Notes: generated from the sequence alone by a model not told the origin. Shown: positions 6,430 through 14,593, counted from the first letter of the stretch. The stretch is DNA of 20,001 bases from DATAEK01 sp036258055 (GCA_036258055.1 DATAEK010000070.1:1-20001); one strand, 5' to 3'. Numbers and translations are program-made.

Positions 6430-7434
6430 TCACACGGTCTCCCACCTGCCTGATAGCGCCGCGCGGAACACCGCATCGATGACCTGCATGTTCCGGACCG
6501 AATCCTCGAGCGGATACGCTGGTGACGCATCGCCACGAACGGCTTCCGAAAACCGATCGGCCTGAATCGTGTACTGGTCGCACGCCTCGAACGTGATGGT
6601 CTGACGCGATCCGCCGGACAGATCCGATCCATCTTCCACGAAAATGCGGCACGGGCGATCCGGCGGCGCGTTGACCGGGATCTCGATCTCGAGACGGCCG
6701 CGAGTGCCGAAGATGAGAATCCGCTGAGACGAGACCAGCTGGGTGCTGCAGAGCGCCGTCACCTGACCCGGCGCGAAGTCGAGGAGGAACGACGTCAGCG
6801 CGTCCACGCCGAAGCGCGGATCGCGCTCGACGACGGCGGCGACCCCCTGAGGCTCGCGGGCGAAGATGAAGCGCGCGGTGTTGATCAGATAACAGCCGAT
6901 GTCGTAGAGGGCCCCGCCGCCGAAATCCCGGATGTTGCGGACGTTGGCCGGATCCTCGTTGAAGTAGCTGAAGAAGCCCGAGATCGCGCGCACCTCTCCC
7001 AGGCGTCCTGACTGCGCGATCTCCAGCGCCGCGATCCACTGCGGATGCGTACGCACCATGAATGCTTCCTGGATGTGGACGCCGGTGCTGTCGCGAACGT
7101 GGATCAGCCGCTCCGCCTCGGCCGCGCTCATCGCGATCGGCTTCTCGCAGAGCACGTGCTTACCGGCTTCCGCGACCCTCGTGGTCCAGTCGACGTGGAG
7201 GTGATTCGGTAGGGGGTTGTAGACCGCCTCGACGTCGGGATCCTTCAGCAGTTCTTCGTACGAGCCGTACGCGCGAGCGATGCCGAGCGTCTGCGCCGCC
7301 TGCCGCGCTTTGTCCGCGTCGCGTGACGCGATTGCGACGACCTCCGATCGTTCGCCGCGCATCGTCGCTGGAATGACTTTCTGCGTCGCGATTCGCGCGA
7401 CTCCCAGCACGCCCCATCGGACCTTGTTAGTCAC
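6430..7434 (-). CDS. Gfo/Idh/MocA-family NAD(P)-dependent oxidoreductase
   Basis: The 334-residue product starts with GTG at 7434, giving VTNKVRWGVLGVARIA, the N-terminal Rossmann motif of the family (GxLGxAxIA). The open frame extends upstream to 7557, but the extra 41 residues precede the conserved start and overlap the divergent promoter region. Other landmarks are VVAIASRD, AYGSYEELL, VYNPLPNHLH, the EKPIA motif with the catalytic lysine, and GGGALYDIGCYLINTARF. The GGGALxDIGCY form is typical of the dihydrodiol dehydrogenase/glucose-fructose oxidoreductase side of the family. Such enzymes oxidise or reduce sugars and sugar-like alcohols; the substrate is not predictable. No signal peptide is present. 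The gene converges on the GH3 remnant with 9 nt between them and diverges from the GH2 gene. A weak CATCCT lies 8 nt before its start. Confidence 0.92.
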   Translation of the reverse strand: MTNKVRWGVLGVARIATQKVIPATMRGERSEVVAIASRDADKARQAAQTLGIARAYGSYEELLKDPDVEAVYNPLPNHLHVDWTTRVAEAGKHVLCEKPIAMSAAEAERLIHVRDSTGVHIQEAFMVRTHPQWIAALEIAQSGRLGEVRAISGFFSYFNEDPANVRNIRDFGGGALYDIGCYLINTARFIFAREPQGVAAVVERDPRFGVDALTSFLLDFAPGQVTALCSTQLVSSQRILIFGTRGRLEIEIPVNAPPDRPCRIFVEDGSDLSGGSRQTITFEACDQYTIQADRFSEAVRGDASPAYPLEDSVRNMQVIDAVFRAALSGRWETV

Positions 7435-7564
7435 TGTTGCACAGGATGACACAATTTCGCTGTCCGCTGTCGGCCGGTCGCGGCTCGCGGCACGCGAAGT
7501 TCCTTCAGCTGACAGCGGGCAAGCGAAGCACCACGAACGGACCCCGACCAGCGTCACATCTGGA

Positions 7565-7594
7565 TTGCGTGTACCAACCGCCCGGGGGTAGGCT
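7565..7594 (+). promoter_or_regulatory. Candidate promoter of the GH2 gene
   Basis: TTGCGT at 7565-7570 and TAGGCT at 7589-7594 are separated by 18 nt. This is the only candidate in the window with a plausible -35 box. The -10 ends 7 nt before the ATG at 7602, so transcription would begin at or next to the start codon. An 8-bp inverted pair, CCGCTGTC (7464-7471) and GACAGCGG (7512-7519), lies upstream between the divergent starts. Confidence 0.4.
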
Positions 7595-7601
7595 GCCGGT
7601 G

Positions 7602-10600
7602 ATGAGGGTCATCGCCGTCCGTGGCGCAAGTCCGGCTGCATTCGACGGACGCTGCATCGCCCGTCTCGGTGCGACGCCGCACTTGCGCCACGGACTGCTG
7701 GCCGCCGCGGCACTGGCCGCGGTGATCCCTGCTGCGCTGCTCGGGACCGCGCCGGTGACGGGCGCGCCCGCTTCCCAGGCTGCGCCGGCCGCGGCGCGAC
7801 CGGAATGGGACGACCCGTCAGTACTGCACGTCGGCACGGAGCGCCCGCACGCGACGATGACGCCGTACGCGGATGGCGGCGAGCTCGTGGGCGAGTCCTC
7901 CCGTTGGGTGTTGTCGCTGAACGGACAGTGGAAGTTCCATCTCTCGCCGGATCCCGCGTCACGACCCGCGAACTTCTTTCAGCCAGGGTTCAACGATTCG
8001 AGCTGGCCCACGATCCGCGTGCCCGGCAGCTGGGAGCTGCAGGGCTTCGGCACGCCGATCTACATCAACGCCGGATACGCGTTTGCATTCGATCGTCAGA
8101 ACCCGCGGCCTCCGCGCGACGACAATCCCGTCGGCTCCTATCGCACCACCTTTTCGATCCCCGAGCACTGGGCCGGGCGCCGGGTGTATCTGCAGTTTGG
8201 CGGAGTGGACTCTGCGTTCTACGTGTGGGTGAACGGGCGTCGTATCGGCTACAGCGAAGACAGCCGCACGCCGGCCGAGTTCGACATCACCGATGCGATT
8301 CGCGGTGGTGAGAATCAGCTCGCCGTCGAGGTCTATCGCTGGAGTGACGGGTCGTTTCTCGAAGACCAGGACATGTGGCGCCTCAGCGGGATTTTCCGTG
8401 ACGTCATGCTCTGGAGCGCATCGACGCAGCGCCTGCGTGACGTCGAGATCGAGACCGATCTCGACTCCCAATATCGCGACGCGACGCTGTATGTCCGGGC
8501 GATCGTCGCCAACAGCACGCCCGCGCCGGAAGCGATGCGTCTCCAGGCCGAGCTCCTCGCCGAGTCAACCGCGGTCGGCCGTCCGGTGCAGGAGCAACTG
8601 CGCGCGATCGCCAGCGGAGACACCGAAGTCCGTCTGGCGATGACGGTACGAAACGCGCGCAAATGGACGGCGGAGACGCCGTACCTGTACCGGCTGGTGC
8701 TGACGCTGCGCGACAGCTCGGGCCGCGCCGTGGAGCTCGTGCCGTTCGACATCGGCTTCCGCAAGATCGAGATCCACGACGGGCGAATCCTCGTCAACGG
8801 CCGGGCGGTGATCTTCAAGGGCGTCAACCGCCACGAGCACAGCCCCGATACCGGCCATTACGTCGACCGCATGTCGATGGTTCGCGACATCGAGCTGATG
8901 AAACAGAACAATATCAACGCGGTTCGGACATCGCACTACCCGAATGCGCCGTTGTGGTATGCGCTCGCCGATCGCTACGGTCTGTACGTGATCGACGAGG
9001 CCAACATCGAATGCCACGGCTTCGGGACCAATCCGCAGAACCGGCTCACGAACGACGCGGCCTGGCAACCCGCCTACCTCGATCGCGTCGAGCGCATGGT
9101 CGAACGCGACAAGAACCACCCGTCGATCGTGATGTGGTCGCTCGGCAACGAATGCGGCGACGGGCCGAACATGGCGGCGGCCTACCGGTGGCTGAAAGGC
9201 CGCGATGCCACGCGGCCGGTTCACTACGAGGGCACGACGAACCACGGCGGCACGAACGCCGACGTCAACTCGTTCATGTACGCCACGCCCGCGTCCGTCG
9301 TGCAGCGCGCGGCGTCGAAGCCCGGCACGCCGCTGCTCCTCTGTGAATACTCGCACGCGATGGGCAACAGCAGCGGCGGTCTGAAGGAATACTGGGACGT
9401 GTTCTACACCGATACGAACGCGCGCGGGGCGTTCGTCTGGGACTGGGTCGATCAGGGGATTCGCCAGCCGGTTCCGATCGAATACCGCACACCGGATCGG
9501 CAGTCATTCCTCGCCTACGGAGGCTGGTGGGAGAACCGCGCCGGCATCCGGACCGACGGCAACTTCTGCATGAACGGCCTGGTCAGCGCGGAGCGCCGCC
9601 CTCATCCCGGCCTCAACGCGATCAAGTACGTGTACCGCTACATCCACGGCACGCCGGTCGATCTCGAGAGCGGCCGCATCCGCGTGAAGAACTGGTTCGA
9701 CTTTCTGAACACGCGTGACGTTGCGGAAGGGTACTGGTCGATTACCGCCAACGGCACGCCGCTCGCGTCGGGCACGCTCGGGCCCCTCGATCTCGAACCG
9801 CGCGAGTCACTCGACGTCAGGATCCCCATGCCGCGCATCCGTCCGGATCCGGGGGTCGAGTACTGGCTCAATCTGCGCTTTGCGCTCAAAGGGGACACGA
9901 TCTGGGCGAAGAAAGGGGACGAGATCGGGTGGGAGCAGTGGAAGCTTCCCATCAGCGCGCCCGCCGCCGCTCCGGCGCCATCGGGAGCGCCGCTGCGAAC
10001 GAATCAGTCGGGCAATCAGATCCGCTTTGCGGGTCCTGAATTCGCCATGGTCTTCGACCGCGTGCTCGGCGTGATCACGAGTTACACGTTCCGCGGTGTG
10101 CCGCTCCTCGATCGGGGACCGCAACCTGACTTCTGGCGGGCCGTCACCGACAACGACTGGGGCGCCTGGAAGTCCATCGTCAACGCCGCACGCAAGGACC
10201 CCGGGATCGACATCAGCGTCTGGCGCACGGCGGGCGCGTCGTGGCGCGTCAAGGATGTGCAGGTGAAGCGTCCCGACGACAGCAGTGCGCAGATCGAGGT
10301 CTTGGGCGATCTGCCATCCGTCGGCGCGAAGTACGCGATGAGCTACCTGGTGCGAGGTGACGGCCGCATCACCGTTACCGCCTCGTACGAGCCCGGCACC
10401 GCATCGGTTGCCATGATGCCGCGCTTCGGGACCGAGCTCGTCGTGAGCCCCGGCCTGGAACGGCTCGTGTGGTACGGCCGCGGTCCAGACGAGACCTACG
10501 TCGATCGGCAGTTCGCGCCTGTCGGCATCTACAGCTCGACCGTCACCGATCAGTGGGTCGACTACTCGCGTCCCCAGGAGAACGGCAACAAGACCGACGT

Positions 10601-10910
10601 CCGCTGGGTGTCACTGACGAACGCGCAAGGCGTCGGGCTGCTCGTGACCGGATTGCCGCTCCTCAGCGTGAACGCCTCGCACTCCACGAAAGAGGAGATC
10701 GAGCGGGCCGAATACTCGTTCCAGCTGACGCGCCATCCGGCGACCTATCTGAACGTCGATCTGAAGCAGATGGGCGTCGGAGGCATCAACAGCTGGAGTC
10801 GTGACGCCTATCCCATGGAGCCCTACCGCATTCACGCCGACCGCTCTTACACCTACAAGTACCAGCTGAGCCCCGTAGAGACTGTCACACGTCCGCCCAG
10901 CGAAAAATAG
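7602..10910 (+). CDS. Beta-galactosidase, GH2 (LacZ-type, five-domain)
   Basis: From ATG 7602 the product has 1102 residues, close to LacZ size. An extended N-region precedes a hydrophobic stretch (LLAAAALAAVIPAALLG), a probable export signal. The order is: jelly-roll sugar-binding domain (LNGQWKFHLSPDP; VPGSWELQGFGTPIY), an immunoglobulin-like domain ending near FRKIEIHDGRILVNG, then the TIM barrel with GVNRHEHSPDTGHY, NAVRTSHYPNAPLWY, DEANIECHGFG, WSLGNECGDG (acid/base E517) and LLCEYSHAMGNSSGG (nucleophile E582). The rest matches the DUF4981-like and Bgal small-chain domains (LVWYGRGPDETYVDR). The family hydrolyses terminal beta-galactosides with retention. The frame is open back to 7437, but that part covers the divergent intergenic region; GTG 7599 is a minor alternative start. 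It is divergent from the Gfo/Idh/MocA gene. Confidence 0.95.
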   Translation: MRVIAVRGASPAAFDGRCIARLGATPHLRHGLLAAAALAAVIPAALLGTAPVTGAPASQAAPAAARPEWDDPSVLHVGTERPHATMTPYADGGELVGESSRWVLSLNGQWKFHLSPDPASRPANFFQPGFNDSSWPTIRVPGSWELQGFGTPIYINAGYAFAFDRQNPRPPRDDNPVGSYRTTFSIPEHWAGRRVYLQFGGVDSAFYVWVNGRRIGYSEDSRTPAEFDITDAIRGGENQLAVEVYRWSDGSFLEDQDMWRLSGIFRDVMLWSASTQRLRDVEIETDLDSQYRDATLYVRAIVANSTPAPEAMRLQAELLAESTAVGRPVQEQLRAIASGDTEVRLAMTVRNARKWTAETPYLYRLVLTLRDSSGRAVELVPFDIGFRKIEIHDGRILVNGRAVIFKGVNRHEHSPDTGHYVDRMSMVRDIELMKQNNINAVRTSHYPNAPLWYALADRYGLYVIDEANIECHGFGTNPQNRLTNDAAWQPAYLDRVERMVERDKNHPSIVMWSLGNECGDGPNMAAAYRWLKGRDATRPVHYEGTTNHGGTNADVNSFMYATPASVVQRAASKPGTPLLLCEYSHAMGNSSGGLKEYWDVFYTDTNARGAFVWDWVDQGIRQPVPIEYRTPDRQSFLAYGGWWENRAGIRTDGNFCMNGLVSAERRPHPGLNAIKYVYRYIHGTPVDLESGRIRVKNWFDFLNTRDVAEGYWSITANGTPLASGTLGPLDLEPRESLDVRIPMPRIRPDPGVEYWLNLRFALKGDTIWAKKGDEIGWEQWKLPISAPAAAPAPSGAPLRTNQSGNQIRFAGPEFAMVFDRVLGVITSYTFRGVPLLDRGPQPDFWRAVTDNDWGAWKSIVNAARKDPGIDISVWRTAGASWRVKDVQVKRPDDSSAQIEVLGDLPSVGAKYAMSYLVRGDGRITVTASYEPGTASVAMMPRFGTELVVSPGLERLVWYGRGPDETYVDRQFAPVGIYSSTVTDQWVDYSRPQENGNKTDVRWVSLTNAQGVGLLVTGLPLLSVNASHSTKEEIERAEYSFQLTRHPATYLNVDLKQMGVGGINSWSRDAYPMEPYRIHADRSYTYKYQLSPVETVTRPPSEK

Positions 10911-10964
10911 CCGCGATTTACGACGCATGTAATACTCCCGCCCCGTGCGTCGTAGTGATCAACC

Positions 10965-11240
10965 TGATGTTGAGAGCAGATAGTCGCGACTAACCAGCGA
11001 CGCGAGCAGCCGCCGGCTGCGCCGGCGGATGGCAAATGGTAAAGGGCAAATGGCAAAGGGAAATGGCCCCAGCCTTGATGCTGTGAAAGCAGACAGTCGC
11101 CCCTAACCAGCGGCCCGAGCAGCCGCCGGCGGCGCCGGCGGAGGGCAAATGGTAAAGGGCAAATGGCAAAGGGAAATGGCCCCAGCCATGATGTTGTGAG
11201 AGCAGATAGTCGCGACTAACCAGCGGCCCGAGCGAGCAGC
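10965..11240. repeat. Tandem repeat, two copies of 111-113 bp plus a partial third
   Basis: Copies start at 10965, 11076 and 11189, each with TGATG followed by TTG/CTG and an AGCAGA-type stretch; the third stops matching near 11240. Every copy has a TAGTCGCGACTA-type segment, a perfect 12-bp palindrome in copies 1 (10981-10992) and 3 (11207-11218) but broken in copy 2. Copies 1 and 2 also have a CCGCCGGC-3 nt-GCCGGCGG hairpin (11010-11028 and 11123-11141) and an A-rich tract built of GGCAAATGG/AAAGGG units. The repeat fills the gap after the GH2 gene. No gene is supported from 10911 to 11359. Confidence 0.9.
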
Positions 11241-11248
11241 CTTGAGCC

Positions 11249-11301
11249 GCAGCGAGCGCGAACGCGCGAGCTGCTGTGTCTGGGGGTGGGGCCCCAGACA
11301 C
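11249..11301 (+). other. Two-hairpin element, copy A (5' of the Asp-box gene)
   Basis: Hairpin 1 (11249-11274) pairs GCAGC with GCTGC, then has a tandem G-A/A-G mismatch, then an inner GCGC/GCGC stem. Hairpin 2 (11276-11301) has a perfect 10-bp stem, GTGTCTGGGG with CCCCAGACAC, around a GTGGGG loop. Copy B at 16945 has the same order and spacing with different but still complementary arms. I draw it on the plus strand because both copies precede plus-strand starts. Whether it acts as RNA or as a DNA palindrome is not known. Confidence 0.65.
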
Positions 11302-11325
11302 TTCCAGAAAAAAGAGGGCTGGCAG

Positions 11326-11349
11326 GCGCTGGGGGTGGGGCCCCAGCGC
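11326..11349 (+). other. Extra GTGGGG-loop hairpin just before the Asp-box gene
   Basis: GCGCTGGGG and CCCCAGCGC form a perfect 9-bp stem around a GTGGGG loop. It repeats the core of hairpin 2 (TGGGGGTGGGGCCCCA) with different outer arms. It ends 10 nt before the ATG at 11360, within an AAGAAATG context also present at 17002-17009. Confidence 0.65.
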
Positions 11350-11371
11350 AAACCAAGAAATGAGAGGACGC

Positions 11372-14300
11372 ATGAGACGGATTGGAGCGTGGCTTGGCGC
11401 GGCGGTGTTGCTCACGGCCGCGGGCGCGGCGCAGGCGCCCGCCGGGGGGCCGAACGCGGAGACATTCAGGGACCTCGCGTTCAGGAGCCTCGGCCCGAGC
11501 CTCACGACGGGCCGTCTGTCGGATGTCGAGGTCGATCCGAAGAACCCGAGTGTCTGGTACGTCGCCGCGTCTGCGGGCAATCTCTGGAAGACCGAGAACC
11601 GTGGTAACACCTGGACGCCAATTTTCGACACCTACGGCTCCTATTCGCTCGGCGTCGTCGTGGTCGATCCCAAAGACTCGAACGTCGTCTGGCTGGGAAC
11701 GGGGGAGAACAACAACCAGCGAAGCGTCAGCTTCGGTGACGGTCTCTACAAATCCAGGGATGGCGGCAAGTCGTGGAGCCGCGCCGGACTCGAGAACTCC
11801 GAGCACATCGGCAAGATCCTCATCGATCCTCGCAACTCGAGCACGGTCTACGTCGCGGCCATCGGTCCGCTGTGGTCGTCGGGCGGCGATCGCGGTCTCT
11901 ACAAGACGACCGACGGCGGCGCGACCTGGAAGGCGGTGCTGACGGTCAGTCCCGACACCGGCGTGAACGATGTGCTCATGGATCCGAAGAAGCCCGACGT
12001 GCTGTATGCCTCCGCCTATCAGCGCCGGCGCGCTGTCGGTCAACTGATTGGAGGCGGACCGGAGAGCGGACTCTACAAGAGCACGAATGCCGGTCAGACG
12101 TGGACGAAGCTGACCAAGGGCCTTCCGACCGTCGACATCGGCCGCATCGGCATCGGCGTCAACTGGCGGAATCCCACCACCGTCTACGCGCTCGTGACCG
12201 CGCAGCGTGGTCAGGGCGGCTTCTTCCGATCGGACGATGCGGGCGCGTCGTGGACGCGTATCGGGCGAACCGTCAGCGACGGACGTGGCGGTGGCGGCGG
12301 ATTCGGGCGTCAGGGCGGTGGACCGCCGGCTCCTCCTCCCGCCGCATGCACGCCGCTTGGCGCGGCGGCGCCCACCCAGCCGGAGGCTTCCTCAGGCGAA
12401 GGACAAGGCGGTGGACGCGGCGGTCCGTCCGACGACTGCTATCGTGGCGGCGATCCTGGTTACTACAATGAAATCTTTGTCGACGCGCACGACCCGGAAA
12501 CCATCTGGTCGCCGCAGACGAACGTCTATCGCAGTACGGATGGCGGAAAAACCTGGGCGGTCGTGCCGATGCAGGGCGTGCACGTCGATCATCACGAGAT
12601 CGTCTTCGATCCGACCGACCCGAACCACCTGATCATCGGCAACGACGGCGGGCTCTACGAGACCTACGACAAGATGAAGACCTGGCGGCATTTCACCAAC
12701 CTGCCGCTCTCGCAGTTCTACCGCGTGTCAACCGACAATGCCCGTCCGTTCTACAACGTCTGCGGCGGCTCGCAGGACAACGGGTCGATCTGCGGTCCGT
12801 CGCGAACGCTGAACGGACGCGCCGGGATCCGGACGAGCGACTGGTACAACGTCGGCGGCGGCGATGGGTTCCAGGGTCGCGTCGATCCCGAGGATCCCAA
12901 CATCGTCTACGCGCAGTCGCAGGAAGGGAATCTTTCGCGTCTCGATCTGCGGACGGGCCGCTCGGTCAACATCCGCCCCCGCGCCAACAACACGGCCGGC
13001 CTCGAGCCGGGAGCCGCGCCGCCGGCCGGTCGCGGCGGTGAAGGCGGTCGCGGCGGTGAAGGCGGTGAAGGCGGTCGTGGCGGTCAGGGTGGCGGTCGCG
13101 GTCAGGCCCTTGGGCGATGGCAGTGGGACTCGCCGGTCATCATCAGCCCGCACTCGGCGCGCCGGCTCTATTTCGCCGGCGAGCGCGTGTATCGCAGCGA
13201 CGATCGCGGCGATTCCTGGACCGCGATCAGCCCCGACCTCACGCGCAATCTCGATCCGGCGACGATTCCCATCATGGGCAAGGTGTGGCCGCGTGATTCC
13301 GTGGCCTTCAATCAGGCAACGACGCGCCTGAGCACGATCACGGCGCTCGACGAGTCGCCACTCCTCGAAGGGCTGATTTACACGGGCAGCGACGACGGGC
13401 TCGTGCAGGTGACGGAGGACGGCGGGAAGAACTGGCGGAAGGTCGAGCAGTTCCCTTCGGTTCCCGAGCACACGTACGTCACCGACGTACAGCCCTCGTC
13501 GCGGGACGCGAACACCGTGTTCGCCACGTTCAACAACTACCAGCGTGGCGATTTCAAGCCCTATGTCTACAAGAGTGTCGATCGTGGACGGACCTGGACC
13601 TCGATCAGCGGCGATCTGCCCCAGCGATCCGGTGCGTGGAGCATCGTGCAGGATCACGTCAACGGCAACCTGTTGTTCGTCGGGATGGAATTCGGGGTCT
13701 GGTTCACAGTGGACGGCGGCGCGCACTGGGTTCAGCTCAAGGGCGGTATCCCGACGACGCAGGCACGCGACGTGGCGATCCAGCGCCGCGAAAACGATCT
13801 CATTGTCGGCACGTTCGGCCGCGGCGTGTACGTCCTGGACGACTACACGGCGCTGCGAGAGCTGACGCCGCAGTCGCTCACCGAGGAAGCGCGTCTGTTC
13901 CCACTGCGCGATGCGTACATCTTCGACGAGCTCGGCCAGCAGGTGACTGCGTGGGGCAACGTCTCGACACCGAACCCACCTTACGGCGCTGTCTTCACCT
14001 ACAACGTCGGTCAGGCACCGGCGGGTGACGCGAAGCTGGTGATGAACATCAGCGACGAAGCCGGCCGCCAGATCCGGAGGCTCGAGTTGTCCAAGGAGCC
14101 CGGCGTGCACCGCATCGCGTGGAACCTTCGCGGCGATCCACCGGCGCAGCGGGACACCACCGACGCCGGCGGGCGTGGCGGTCGCGGCGGACGCGGCGGT
14201 GGGGCGGGTGGTGATGCGGGCGGGGGTGGTGACGATCAGGAGCAGCCCGCCCAATTCGTGGGACGAGGCGGTCAGCCGCAGGGACCACCGGCCGCTCCCG

Positions 14301-14395
14301 GGCGATACCGGGCGGTGATCGCAAAGGTGTCAGGCGAGACCGTCACCCCAATCGGTCAACCGCAGACGTTCACGGTCGTGCCGCTGTCGCGCTAA
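11372..14395 (+). CDS. Secreted Asp-box (BNR/VPS10-like) beta-propeller repeat protein
   Basis: From ATG 11372, with AGAGGA just upstream, the product has 1007 residues and a Sec signal peptide (MRRIGAWLGAAVLLTAAG). In-frame ATG 11360, directly after the hairpins, is an alternative start. At least nine Asp-box motifs (SxDxGxxW) are visible: SRDGGKSW, TTDGGATW, STNAGQTW, SDDAGASW, STDGGKTW, SDDRGDSW, TEDGGKNW, SVDRGRTW and TVDGGAHW. They alternate with VYVAA/VLYAS-type strands, as in sortilin/VPS10 and GH74-like propellers. Such proteins are often named glycosyl hydrolases, but no catalytic residues can be assigned, so binding or peptidase-related roles are open. Glycine-rich inserts occur near residues 305-352, 552-578 and 931-955. 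The last 200 residues form a separate beta-rich domain (FTYNVGQAPAGDAKLVMNIS). No close partner gene is visible; the hairpin element lies upstream. Confidence 0.85.
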   Translation: MRRIGAWLGAAVLLTAAGAAQAPAGGPNAETFRDLAFRSLGPSLTTGRLSDVEVDPKNPSVWYVAASAGNLWKTENRGNTWTPIFDTYGSYSLGVVVVDPKDSNVVWLGTGENNNQRSVSFGDGLYKSRDGGKSWSRAGLENSEHIGKILIDPRNSSTVYVAAIGPLWSSGGDRGLYKTTDGGATWKAVLTVSPDTGVNDVLMDPKKPDVLYASAYQRRRAVGQLIGGGPESGLYKSTNAGQTWTKLTKGLPTVDIGRIGIGVNWRNPTTVYALVTAQRGQGGFFRSDDAGASWTRIGRTVSDGRGGGGGFGRQGGGPPAPPPAACTPLGAAAPTQPEASSGEGQGGGRGGPSDDCYRGGDPGYYNEIFVDAHDPETIWSPQTNVYRSTDGGKTWAVVPMQGVHVDHHEIVFDPTDPNHLIIGNDGGLYETYDKMKTWRHFTNLPLSQFYRVSTDNARPFYNVCGGSQDNGSICGPSRTLNGRAGIRTSDWYNVGGGDGFQGRVDPEDPNIVYAQSQEGNLSRLDLRTGRSVNIRPRANNTAGLEPGAAPPAGRGGEGGRGGEGGEGGRGGQGGGRGQALGRWQWDSPVIISPHSARRLYFAGERVYRSDDRGDSWTAISPDLTRNLDPATIPIMGKVWPRDSVAFNQATTRLSTITALDESPLLEGLIYTGSDDGLVQVTEDGGKNWRKVEQFPSVPEHTYVTDVQPSSRDANTVFATFNNYQRGDFKPYVYKSVDRGRTWTSISGDLPQRSGAWSIVQDHVNGNLLFVGMEFGVWFTVDGGAHWVQLKGGIPTTQARDVAIQRRENDLIVGTFGRGVYVLDDYTALRELTPQSLTEEARLFPLRDAYIFDELGQQVTAWGNVSTPNPPYGAVFTYNVGQAPAGDAKLVMNISDEAGRQIRRLELSKEPGVHRIAWNLRGDPPAQRDTTDAGGRGGRGGRGGGAGGDAGGGGDDQEQPAQFVGRGGQPQGPPAAPGRYRAVIAKVSGETVTPIGQPQTFTVVPLSR
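13030..13105 (+). repeat. Glycine-rich 9-bp coding repeat in the Asp-box gene
   Basis: Units of the form GGCGGTGAA or GGCGGTCGC are repeated head to tail and encode GGE/GGR/GGQ triplets at about residues 552-578. The 9-bp period keeps the frame, so changes in copy number would change linker length without breaking the protein. The segment lies between propeller blades and is probably a flexible, exposed loop. Confidence 0.8.
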
Positions 14396-14414
14396 CGCGC
14401 AGATGGGTTCCACG

Positions 14415-14466
14415 GGCCATGGCCGGGACCATTTCCCATGGCCCATGGCCATTTCCCATTTCCCAT
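14415..14466. repeat. CCATTTCCCAT direct repeats and GGCCATGGCC palindrome
   Basis: The gap after the Asp-box gene holds the palindrome GGCCATGGCC (14415-14424) and CCATTTCCCAT at 14429-14439 and 14449-14459, followed by another TCCCATTTC. Read on the minus strand, these are GGGAAATGG units, resembling the A-rich tract inside the 111-bp repeats (AAAGGGAAATGG). No gene is supported from 14396 to 14593. Confidence 0.7.
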
Positions 14467-14546
14467 TTCACTCCATCCCGCCAGGGAAGCTGAACTACCC
14501 GATCGAGCGTCTGTACTCTGAAGTAGGGGATCCCTCGGGCCGGTTA

Positions 14547-14552
14547 TACAAT
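14547..14552 (+). promoter_or_regulatory. Candidate -10 hexamer for the VWA-MoxR operon
   Basis: TACAAT, within TATACAAT at 14545-14552, is the most AT-rich hexamer upstream of the VWA gene. It would give a leader of about 35 nt that includes a G-rich CGGGGGG just before the TTG start. No clear -35 box is seen. Confidence 0.35.
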
Positions 14553-14593
14553 CGGCGCACGGGGCTACACATCGCGCTCGGGGGGCTTGAGCG

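Noticed and set aside
7435..7557. Longer N terminus for the Gfo/Idh/MocA protein
   Set aside because: The Rossmann motif starts a few residues after GTG 7434, as is normal in the family. The upstream extension is Arg/Ser/Ala-rich and non-conserved.
7437..7601. Longer N terminus for the GH2 protein starting at 7437
   Set aside because: The extra 55 residues lie over the divergent intergenic region, have no GH2 or signal character, and precede the promoter candidate ending at 7594.
11010..11141. GC-rich hairpins as intrinsic terminators of the GH2 gene
   Set aside because: Neither CCGCCGGC hairpin is followed by a T-run, and both lie within repeated units, so a terminator call is not supported.
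11282..11291. G-quadruplex formed by the GGGGGTGGGG run
   Set aside because: Only two G-runs are present per hairpin and both can pair with the CCCC arm. Four runs in one strand are not available at suitable spacing.
11276..11359. Extension of the Asp-box gene through the hairpins (start at 11276)
   Set aside because: The extension would encode residues from the palindromic hairpins and has no signal-peptide character. A normal signal peptide starts at 11372 (or 11360).
12728..14254. 508-residue antisense open frame opposite the Asp-box gene
   Set aside because: High GC content opens long antisense frames. The product shows no recognisable motif and is rich in Arg/Ala/Val as expected from a shadow. 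The plus strand encodes clear Asp-box repeats through the whole span.
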